The position numbers and the translations under genes are program-made. Under the pieces are notes generated by a model. The model worked only from the letters and a program-made list of their open reading frames with translations, was not told the origin of the DNA and made no database searches. 54,391 bases of DNA from Oceanobacillus luteolus (GTDB lineage Bacteria > Bacillota > Bacilli > Bacillales > Amphibacillaceae), in assembly GCF_023715655.1 (NCBI RefSeq), contig NZ_JAMBON010000022.1, positions 1 through 54,391 of the forward strand, given 5' to 3'. Below are positions 47,819 to 54,391 of the stretch, in pieces (the first letter of the stretch is position 1; every line of letters begins with the position of its first letter).

Positions 47819-48805
47819 TTATCTACCTTCATAAGTTTGAAACCAACGATTCATTTGTCCAAGAATGTCGGCCATCGCTTGATGGTTTGTTAAAGACGGA
47901 AGTTGCACCAAGAGTGGCTGTTTTGGACTTGAAGTTTCTTCCCCTTTTTTCTGAAGGACTAAAATGCTTTTAACATTCCTCGATGATTTAAAAATGGATT
48001 CCGGTAATCGAAGGACCCCAACGATATGTGCGTGTTCCTTCAAATAACGATTTAACTGTTCGGATTGATCACTTGTGAAAAGGAAATCAGGAATAACGAA
48101 TATTAGGAACCCTGCTTCTTTCGTGTATTTCAAACTTTGTTCAATGAACAAATGATGTGAATAGGAATGCCCACTTCCCGCCTTCAACTTATAATCATTT
48201 GCTCGAATATCATCCGGATAATACCCAACTGGCAAGTCAGCTACAATCAAATCAACTGGGTCAATCAGAAACGGTGCCAAACTATCTTGATGGAAAAACT
48301 CAATTTCCTTCTTCAATAAATTGGCACTGCTTACGGCAAGCTGAATCAGCGTTGGATCTACCTCACTTGCATAAGCTGTCTGTTTTTGTGACAGTTGCTC
48401 CATGACTGTAAAAAGTAAATTGCCCGTACCTCCTGCTGGGTCGAAGATACGGATTTCTTGTTTATTCTTCATTAATTGATCCGCCAAATAGGCAACGATG
48501 AGTCCGATAGATTCCGGAGTCATGACATGTTGTTCTTGGACAGAATCTTTCATTCCTTTTAAAATAGCCAACTGGAGCGCCTTTTTAAGGTCGGTAGTCG
48601 AGTATTTAATTTCTCCCAGCTCGTCCAATGCATCATTCAGCTTCTTAGTTAATATGTCGTTGAATTCTTCGTTGGGTGAATCAAAAAACACCGTGTCCAT
48701 TACTTCACTGAGACTATCTAAATACGGTTCATCCATATGAGCTTGAATTATTTCTGTTGTCTTCTCAAACCATTTAAAAAGTTGTTCTACTGTTGACTTT
48801 TCCAT
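47819..48805 (-). CDS. ytxK: Class I SAM-dependent methyltransferase YtxK
   Basis: A 328-residue protein resembling the catalytic subunit of N6-adenine DNA methyltransferases: SAM motif [14 protein letters not shown] near residue 122 and a motif IV-like [11 protein letters not shown] where active enzymes have (N/D)PP(Y/F). The altered motif suggests a changed or lost activity. No restriction or specificity subunits are nearby. The ATG follows AGTGGAGG. It is co-oriented with tpx and ackA. Confidence 0.92.
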   Translation of the reverse strand: MEKSTVEQLFKWFEKTTEIIQAHMDEPYLDSLSEVMDTVFFDSPNEEFNDILTKKLNDALDELGEIKYSTTDLKKALQLAILKGMKDSVQEQHVMTPESIGLIVAYLADQLMKNKQEIRIFDPAGGTGNLLFTVMEQLSQKQTAYASEVDPTLIQLAVSSANLLKKEIEFFHQDSLAPFLIDPVDLIVADLPVGYYPDDIRANDYKLKAGSGHSYSHHLFIEQSLKYTKEAGFLIFVIPDFLFTSDQSEQLNRYLKEHAHIVGVLRLPESIFKSSRNVKSILVLQKKGEETSSPKQPLLVQLPSLTNHQAMADILGQMNRWFQTYEGR

Positions 48806-48843
48806 TCCATACCTCCACTAAACATCATATCCTTTGCATGAAA

Positions 48844-48873
48844 AATCTCTCTCGCGTCGCCTTGAGAGAGATT
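48844..48873 (-). terminator. Terminator after tpx
   Basis: Perfect 10-bp stem, 48844-48853 with 48864-48873, ten-base loop, short U-run. Confidence 0.75.
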
Positions 48874-48877
48874 GAAT

Positions 48878-49378
48878 TTACTTCGCTTGTTTGACAGCTT
48901 CTAAAGCAGCGTCGTAATCCGGATGGTTTGAAACCTCGTCAACATACTCCACATAGGTCACCACATCATTTGAATCGACAACAAAGATCGATCTTGTGAG
49001 TAAACGCAGCTCTTTGATAAGTACACCGTACTTTTCACCAAAGTCCCCATCGCGGTGGTCAGACAATGTGTCCAGGTTTTTGATGCCTTCTGCTGCGCAC
49101 CAGCGTTTCTGAGCAAATGGCAAGTCCATACTAATCGTTAGAACTTGAACATTATCCAGCTTTTCCGCTTCCTCATTAAAAGTTCTTGTCTGCTTTGAGC
49201 AAACTCCTGTATCAATAGAAGGTACAACACTGATCAGCTTTACTTTTCCTTTGTATTCATCAAGAGATACTTCTTGTAGATCATTTGTGAGTACTGTAAA
49301 ATTAGGGGCCTTGTCTCCAACCTTGATTTCTTTACCTACTAAAGTAACTGGATCATGATGGAATGTAATTTGCTTCAT
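48878..49378 (-). CDS. tpx: Thiol peroxidase
   Basis: Atypical two-Cys peroxiredoxin reduced by thioredoxin. The 166 residues carry the peroxidatic Cys in [16 protein letters not shown] and the resolving Cys in [10 protein letters not shown] start at the ATG at 49378 ([10 protein letters not shown]) behind GGGAGGAAGG; an upstream in-frame ATG would add 24 non-conserved residues. It is followed by its own terminator. Confidence 0.96.
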   Translation of the reverse strand: MKQITFHHDPVTLVGKEIKVGDKAPNFTVLTNDLQEVSLDEYKGKVKLISVVPSIDTGVCSKQTRTFNEEAEKLDNVQVLTISMDLPFAQKRWCAAEGIKNLDTLSDHRDGDFGEKYGVLIKELRLLTRSIFVVDSNDVVTYVEYVDEVSNHPDYDAALEAVKQAK

Positions 49379-49487
49379 TTGTATCCTTCCTCCCATTATC
49401 TTTCTTTCCTCTATTATGAAGAATCCTTTAATCATTGTCCAATATTTCACACCTGGAAGGAAGTGTACATGTTAAATTGTTACTTGT

Positions 49488-49934
49488 CTAAATATCAAAA
49501 TTAATCGGATTTGTTTTTTCTTCTTTTCCACCCTTTTCTTTTTTCTCATTCCTTGATCCTTTATCTTTTATCATTTTTTCAACTTTCTCAATCACTTGCG
49601 GAGTCATATCTAGAAATTTCTCATAGAGATGGCTATTCTGATCAAGACGAACCATCTTCACATTTTCGTCCTTTATAATTAAAAAAGCTATCGGTGTAAG
49701 GGATACCCCACCACCACTTCCACCTCCAAATGGTAACGTTGCATCACTTTCGTTCGATTGAGAATTAAACTCACTACCTCCTGCAGCAAATCCGAATCCC
49801 ACTTTGGAAACTGGTATAATGGTACTTCCATCTGGAGTTTCAATCGGGTCACCGATTATCGTGTTCGTCTCTACTAAAGATTGTAAACTTTCCATCGCAG
49901 TCGTCATTAAGCCTTGAATTGGATGTTCTTCCAT
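49488..49934 (-). CDS. ytfJ: GerW family sporulation protein YtfJ
   Basis: A 148-residue protein with the family core QGLMTTAMESLQSLVETNTIIGDPI, a glycine-rich middle (GGGSGGGVSLTPIAFLII) and a Lys/Glu-rich tail. YtfJ is made in the forespore and needed for germination under some conditions in B. subtilis. The start follows GGAGG. It is 21 bases after the DUF2953 gene. Confidence 0.93.
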   Translation of the reverse strand: MEEHPIQGLMTTAMESLQSLVETNTIIGDPIETPDGSTIIPVSKVGFGFAAGGSEFNSQSNESDATLPFGGGSGGGVSLTPIAFLIIKDENVKMVRLDQNSHLYEKFLDMTPQVIEKVEKMIKDKGSRNEKKEKGGKEEKTNPINFDI

Positions 49935-49955
49935 ATTTCATTACCTCCATCAATA

Positions 49956-50483
49956 TTAATTTAGTTTTTGTAATTCCAACTTCAACTTCCTATACGTACG
50001 GAAGCTTAGAATCAGTTTGCAATCAAACTTCGAATAAAATCCCTCACCATGATAATTTGGTTGTACTTTCATGACGGGGTGCTGCACTGCTTTGAAATAG
50101 TTTGTCAACGCATGAACTGCCATTTCTTTTCCTGCCCAAATAAAACCTGTTAAGATTCCCGTAAAATGAGCTTCGCCAATACCGATTCCTGTCTCCCATT
50201 TTAGATTCTCCACTTTAATTTTTCTTAATAAAGGGAGTGACTCTCTCCACGCTACCGGAGATTTAGATGGGAAAGCAGCATCTTCATCTTCTAAAAAATC
50301 GGTTAATATCGGCAAATAAAAAGTATGCGACCACCAACGTACCTTAAACAATAAAACAGTTATCTTGATTCGATGGGTGTCAGTAAAGTTAATTCGGTAG
50401 TTTATATGGACTTGGAATCTAAGTAATATAAACAATAGGACAAGCAAGCAGACAATCAAGCAGAAAATTACAGACCAAATCAT
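49956..50483 (-). CDS. ytfI: DUF2953 membrane protein (YtfI-like)
   Basis: About 175 residues: one N-terminal membrane helix (MIWSVIFCLIVCLLVLLFILLRF region), then a strand-rich domain with VHINYRINFTDTHRI and KVRWWSHTFYLP. The position beside ytfJ matches YtfI. Function is unknown. I use the ATG at 50483, preceded by AAGGAAAAGGA; a longer frame from 50564 starts with a non-conserved extension. Confidence 0.85.
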   Translation of the reverse strand: MIWSVIFCLIVCLLVLLFILLRFQVHINYRINFTDTHRIKITVLLFKVRWWSHTFYLPILTDFLEDEDAAFPSKSPVAWRESLPLLRKIKVENLKWETGIGIGEAHFTGILTGFIWAGKEMAVHALTNYFKAVQHPVMKVQPNYHGEGFYSKFDCKLILSFRTYRKLKLELQKLN

Positions 50484-50698
50484 ATCTCTTAATCCTTTTC
50501 CTTGAGTTCTATCGGCATTCCTCCCTATCCTAGTATGGATACAGAGAATCTGATTCTCTAACATCAGATTGAAATACCATCGATTACCACTTAGCTTGTC
50601 TATATATCAATTTTTTTATCCTATTAAGTATAAAATTGGATAATTTTATTTGAGATGATATGATGAAAATACAATGAGATTTGGGGAGGTTTTCCAAT

Positions 50699-51499
50699 TT
50701 GGCACATAGGAATCATTTATATTTCTACTATCTTAAAGATGAAGATACAGACGAAAAAGTGTCACAGCTAACTGAAGTTGCTCAAAGTAACGGTTACAAA
50801 ATTGTTGATCATACGGATGAAGCAAACATTATTGTGAGTATTGGCGGTGATGGTACCTTTCTTCAGGCCGTAAGAAAGAGCGGCTTCCGACAAGATGCCC
50901 TTTATGTAGGCATTACCCGTGAAGGGGAGTCCGGACTATATTGTGATTTCAATTTAGATAACTTTAATGAAATGCTCCATCTTCTCATGCATGAAGAATT
51001 GGAGGTACGCCGATTCCCAGTAATTAAAACACGCATCAATAATGGAACCGATCATTATTGTTTAAATGAGGTCAGCATACGCTCAACTATTGTTAAAACA
51101 ATTGTCATAGATGTACTTATCGACGATTGTCATTTTGAAACTTTCCGTGGGGACGGGTTAATTGTTTCCACCCCTACTGGAAGTACAGCTTATAACAAAT
51201 CTGCAAACGGAGCGGTCGTTGACCCTCTTATTCCTAGCTTTCAAGTTTCTGAAGTCGCTTCATTAAATAATAATCAATATCGTACACTCGGTTCCTCTTT
51301 TATTTTGAATAAAGACCGGAAATTAACGTTAAACATTCAATCGACTGGAAATGATCATCCAATAATCAGTTTGGACAATGAAGCAAATCCAATACGTAAA
51401 ATTGATTCCATAGAGGTTGAAATGGATGATGCGGTTATTAAAACAGTGAAATTAAAAAACAATTCCTTCTGGGATAGAGTAAAAAGAACTTTTCTATAG
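50699..51499 (+). CDS. nadK: NAD kinase
   Basis: Phosphorylates NAD to NADP. The 266 residues have the GGDGTFLQAVRK phosphate-binding motif, the Asn-Glu pair in CLNEVSIRS and the conserved STPTGSTAYNKSANG. This is the second Bacillus paralogue (YtdI/PpnK2). I chose the TTG at 50699, eight bases after GGGAGGT; the in-frame TTG at 50681 lies within that RBS region. It is the only plus-strand gene between the ytf genes and iscS. Confidence 0.94.
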   Translation: MAHRNHLYFYYLKDEDTDEKVSQLTEVAQSNGYKIVDHTDEANIIVSIGGDGTFLQAVRKSGFRQDALYVGITREGESGLYCDFNLDNFNEMLHLLMHEELEVRRFPVIKTRINNGTDHYCLNEVSIRSTIVKTIVIDVLIDDCHFETFRGDGLIVSTPTGSTAYNKSANGAVVDPLIPSFQVSEVASLNNNQYRTLGSSFILNKDRKLTLNIQSTGNDHPIISLDNEANPIRKIDSIEVEMDDAVIKTVKLKNNSFWDRVKRTFL

Positions 51500-51533
51500 T
51501 AGTAGTATTTACCAATAGACTAAAGTCTATATC

Positions 51534-51580
51534 AAAAAGCAGGACGTTCATCCTTTGTATTGGATGGTCGTCCTGCTTTT
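51534..51580 (+). terminator. Terminator after nadK
   Basis: Stem 51535-51546 with 51569-51580, with an inner CATCC/GGATG extension, A- and T-runs on either side. It may also terminate the convergent SASP gene. Confidence 0.85.
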
Positions 51581-51619
51581 GCCTATCTAGGCTAGTACTC
51601 ATTTGTTAATGTTAATTAA

Positions 51620-51811
51620 CTATTTTAATTGTTGTTGTGCCATGGAAACTAGTCTTTTGGTAATTTCTCCTCCAACAGATCCATTAGCACGAGAAGTAGT
51701 GTCAGCACCCAGGTTTACACCAAATTCCTGAGCAATTTCGTATTTCATTTGTTCTAAAGCTTGTTCTACACCAGGGACTAGCAATTGATTTGAGTTATTA
51801 TTGTTAGCCAT
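51620..51811 (-). CDS. Alpha/beta-type small acid-soluble spore protein
   Basis: A 63-residue DNA-binding protein that coats spore DNA and is degraded at germination. The family core is complete: [22 protein letters not shown] (the EIAQEFGV part is the germination-protease site), [21 protein letters not shown]. The ATG at 51811 follows AAGGAGGTGA, deciding it over a longer frame. It is expected to be forespore-specific. Confidence 0.97.
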   Translation of the reverse strand: MANNNNSNQLLVPGVEQALEQMKYEIAQEFGVNLGADTTSRANGSVGGEITKRLVSMAQQQLK

Positions 51812-51914
51812 GTAGCTCACCTCCTTGGTAAACATAGATTGTGTAATTTGGAGGTAAAACATACATAACTACTATTAACAGTTCTTGGAAATAAATCTAG
51901 ATTAATCCACGATA

Positions 51915-53114
51915 TTAAAACAGATCCTCAAACTCTGATTCCTGTTGTTTCGATGTAATCTTTATCGTTTCAATACCTTCAATCGCTTCATTAATTGATT
52001 CACTAAAATCATGACGAGCCTCGTAAGCATTTACTTTATCACGTCTAGGTTTGGTTTTAGGAGATTTTGGAACAAAGATTGTACAGCAATCCTCATAAGG
52101 TAAGATTGATATATCATAAGTTCCAATCTTCCTGGATATAGCAATGACTTCTTCCTTATCCATCGCAACCAATGGTCTGATTATCGGATAGTTGGTCACT
52201 TCATTGATCGTATGCATACTTTCCATTGTCTGACTCGCAACTTGTCCTAAGTTCTCACCAGTCGTCAATGATAAAATTCCTTCCTGTTGGCAAACAGCTT
52301 CCGCAATTCGGAACATCATACGTCTCATAATAGTCATGCCATAGTTTTCCGGCATCTCACGAAAGATTTCCTGCTGGAGTTTCGTAAAAGGCACAATATG
52401 GACACGAATGGATTTCCCATATTTGGTCAATTGCTTAGTAAGGTCAAGAACTTTTTGTTTTGCCCGTTCACTAGTATATGGAGGTGAGTGAAAATGGATT
52501 GCTTCCAATTGAACCCCGCGCTTCATTGCTAGATATCCAGCAACAGGGCTGTCGATACCACCTGATAGAAGCAATAATGATTTTCCTGAAGTTCCGACTG
52601 GTAAACCACCAGCTCCAGGAACATTTTCCGAAGTGATATACGTTGCTTCGGCACGAATTTCAACCTTCACTTCCACATCTGGATGATGTACATCGACGGT
52701 AATATCATCCGTATTTACTAAAAGATGTGTTCCAAGCAATTGATTCATTTCAGATGAACCATGCGGAAACTGTTTATTTACACGTTTCACACTAACTTTG
52801 AATGTCTTTACATCCTTCGCTTTCTTTAAAGCATATAAAGCAGCCTCTTTAATTTGCTCAACATCATTGTCAACTTTAATTGCTAACGATAAACTATGGA
52901 TTCCAAATACCTTTTTACAGATATCCATAATCGGTTCAGGGTCATGTCCATTCAAAAGAATAAACATTCTTCCTTGGGTCCGCTTAATTTTAACTTGGGG
53001 AAATTCTTTTAATTTAGCAAGAAGGTTTTCCTGCAATGTCAAGATGAAACTGCGCATATTTTTCCCCTTTAACGCCATTTCACCATACCGAATCAATATA
53101 TGTTCATATTCCAT
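51915..53114 (-). CDS. thiI: tRNA 4-thiouridine synthase ThiI
   Basis: Adenylates and thiolates U8 of tRNA; in many bacteria it also serves thiamine synthesis. The 399 residues contain an N-terminal ferredoxin-like plus THUMP region (about 60-165), then the PP-loop LLSGGIDSPVAGYLAMKRG and the later LPYEDCCTIFVPKSPKTKP. The C-terminal rhodanese domain of the E. coli enzyme is missing, as in B. subtilis, where the neighbouring desulfurase delivers sulfur directly. Five bases separate it from that gene. Confidence 0.96.
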   Translation of the reverse strand: MEYEHILIRYGEMALKGKNMRSFILTLQENLLAKLKEFPQVKIKRTQGRMFILLNGHDPEPIMDICKKVFGIHSLSLAIKVDNDVEQIKEAALYALKKAKDVKTFKVSVKRVNKQFPHGSSEMNQLLGTHLLVNTDDITVDVHHPDVEVKVEIRAEATYITSENVPGAGGLPVGTSGKSLLLLSGGIDSPVAGYLAMKRGVQLEAIHFHSPPYTSERAKQKVLDLTKQLTKYGKSIRVHIVPFTKLQQEIFREMPENYGMTIMRRMMFRIAEAVCQQEGILSLTTGENLGQVASQTMESMHTINEVTNYPIIRPLVAMDKEEVIAISRKIGTYDISILPYEDCCTIFVPKSPKTKPRRDKVNAYEARHDFSESINEAIEGIETIKITSKQQESEFEDLF

Positions 53115-53119
53115 ATTAT

Positions 53120-54259
53120 CTACCTCAAGACTTGTTTAAATTGATTTAAAGATCTACTGAATACATCAATAAATCTTTTCATTTCTTCCATTGTATTGTC
53201 ATAAGAAAGACTAATCCTTAGGCCGGAAATAGCAACATCTCGAGAAAAACCGCAAGCTACTAAAATTTTGCTTTCATCTTTTTGTTTCGATGAGCATGCT
53301 GATTTTGTAGAGATATAAATGCCTTCTTCTCCAAGCATATGGATCATCACTTCCGGTTTGAGACCAGGCACTGAAATATTAAGAATATGTGGTGCGCCAT
53401 CTTCCGGACTATTTATAATTACGTCATCAAATTGCTTCAATTCTTTCCACAAATAATCACGCATTTCTTTTAAGTGGTTGGCATACTGTTTTTCTTTTTC
53501 ATGGATAAGGCGCAATGCTTTCACCATGGAAACTGCTCCTGCCACATTTTCCGTGCCAGAACGAAGCCCATTTTCTTGGCCACCACCATGAAACAACGGA
53601 AATAATTTCGTTGTTTTATTTACAAATAGGATACCAGTACCTTTTAACCCATGAATCTTATGGCCAGAGAACGTACAGAGATCGATACCTGACTCATAAA
53701 TATTAACTGGTACTTTTCCTAAGCTCTGAACTGCATCAACATGGAAAAACAATTTAGGATATTGACGTAGTATTTTACCGATCTCCTCTATAGGCTGAAT
53801 GGATCCAATTTCATTATTCACATGCATGATACTAACGAGAATCGTATCTTCTCGAATTGCTCTTTTAAGATCCTCTAAATTGATAATTCCCTTTTCATCA
53901 ACCGGAAGCATGGTAATTTCAAACCCTAGTTTCTCTAGACTTTGACAAGCTTCTTCAACAGATGGATGCTCAATCGCCGTTGTTATAATGTGTTTTCCAC
54001 GATTTTGATGTTCCAGTGCAATTCCTTTTATGGCAATATTATTTCCTTCTGTTCCTCCAGATGTGAATATAATTTCGTTCGCTTCAACTTGCAGGATGGA
54101 TGCTGCTTGCTCTTTAGCCTTTTGTAAAAGCTTTTCTGTTGTTCCCCCCAATTGGTGAATGGAGGATGGATTTGCAAAAAACTTTTCAGAAGTTTTTTGA
54201 AAGCTCTCGATGACTGCTGAATCTGGCTTTGTGGTTGCACTATTGTCTAGGTAAATCAT
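53120..54259 (-). CDS. nifZ: Cysteine desulfurase (IscS/NifZ type)
   Basis: PLP enzyme that removes sulfur from cysteine and passes it as a persulfide. The 379 residues carry the start MIYLDNSATTKP, the PLP Lys in FSGHKIHGLKGTGIL, and the catalytic-loop Cys in STKSACSSKQKD. It lies five bases before thiI, matching the B. subtilis NifZ-ThiI pair that thiolates tRNA. I chose the ATG at 54259 behind GGGGGAGG; the upstream in-frame start has no RBS. Nothing gene-like is seen from 54260 to the window end. Confidence 0.94.
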   Translation of the reverse strand: MIYLDNSATTKPDSAVIESFQKTSEKFFANPSSIHQLGGTTEKLLQKAKEQAASILQVEANEIIFTSGGTEGNNIAIKGIALEHQNRGKHIITTAIEHPSVEEACQSLEKLGFEITMLPVDEKGIINLEDLKRAIREDTILVSIMHVNNEIGSIQPIEEIGKILRQYPKLFFHVDAVQSLGKVPVNIYESGIDLCTFSGHKIHGLKGTGILFVNKTTKLFPLFHGGGQENGLRSGTENVAGAVSMVKALRLIHEKEKQYANHLKEMRDYLWKELKQFDDVIINSPEDGAPHILNISVPGLKPEVMIHMLGEEGIYISTKSACSSKQKDESKILVACGFSRDVAISGLRISLSYDNTMEEMKRFIDVFSRSLNQFKQVLR

Positions 54260-54391
54260 ATTTCCTCCCCCTCGTATATTATGTTTAGGCCTACATTTTC
54301 CGCCTATTATTTCCTTGTAATTCACCCTGTTGATATGTCAAATGACTTGGACGCTCTGGGATATTCCTAGATAATGGTCTTAGGATCATTT

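Overview
The window is a low-GC, Gram-positive, endospore-forming bacterium of the family Bacillaceae. The gene order closely follows two Bacillus subtilis neighbourhoods (pycA-ftsW-ylaNLJIH and thrS-dnaI-dnaB-nrdR-gapB-coaE-mutM-polA-phoRP-icd-citZ-pyk-pfkA-accAD-ytsJ-dnaE-ytrHI-nrnA-ackA-ytxK-tpx-ytfJ-nadK-thiI-iscS). Sporulation genes are present: YlaJ, YtxC, YtvI, YtrH/YtrI, YtfJ and an alpha/beta SASP. Protein sequence and gene losses suggest a relative of Oceanobacillus or Virgibacillus, but that is inference. No rRNA, tRNA, CRISPR array or prophage was seen.

Layout. At 1-43 a leftward reading frame starts and runs off the edge; it may be the first gene of an insertion sequence. 180-5272 (minus): pycA, ftsW, ylaN. 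5463-7709: ylaL, the ylaJ-type lipoprotein gene, a small protein, ylaI and ylaH. Between ylaH and thrS (about 7710-7930) the order jumps from the B. subtilis yla locus to the thrS locus. 7930-19677 (minus): thrS with a T-box leader, ytxC, dnaI, dnaB, nrdR, gapB, coaE, mutM, polA. 19852-24804 (minus): phoR, phoP, icd, citZ. 25087-26585: ytvI and fxsA, convergent. 26693-36946 (minus): central carbon and lipid genes pyk, pfkA, accA, accD, a GntR regulator, malic enzyme, dnaE. 37188-39755: ytrH, ytrI and small sporulation-neighbourhood genes, with nrnA on the opposite strand. 39789-43517 (minus): ytoI, a small membrane protein, a frameshifted secreted-protein pseudogene, a prepilin peptidase, ytkL. 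43710-54259: pspA, ald, a small protein, uspA, ackA, ytxK, tpx, ytfJ, a DUF2953 protein, nadK, a SASP, thiI and a cysteine desulfurase.

How the genes work together. Pyruvate metabolism dominates: PfkA and Pyk make pyruvate, PycA carboxylates it, malic enzyme and Ald return carbon to it, AccA/AccD start fatty-acid synthesis, CitZ and Icd are the first TCA steps, AckA handles overflow acetate, and GapB with PycA supports gluconeogenesis. Replication and repair genes (dnaI, dnaB, dnaE, polA, mutM, nrdR) are interleaved. ThiI and the adjacent desulfurase form a tRNA thiolation pair.

The window is mostly conserved housekeeping DNA. I did not find a convincing new multi-gene system. The best leads are a GC-rich dispersed palindromic repeat in two copies, a hairpin positioned to silence read-through into the edge reading frame, a PhoR without an extracytoplasmic sensor, a GntR regulator with an eroded effector domain, and a secreted-protein gene apparently broken by two single-base losses in A-runs beside the prepilin peptidase.
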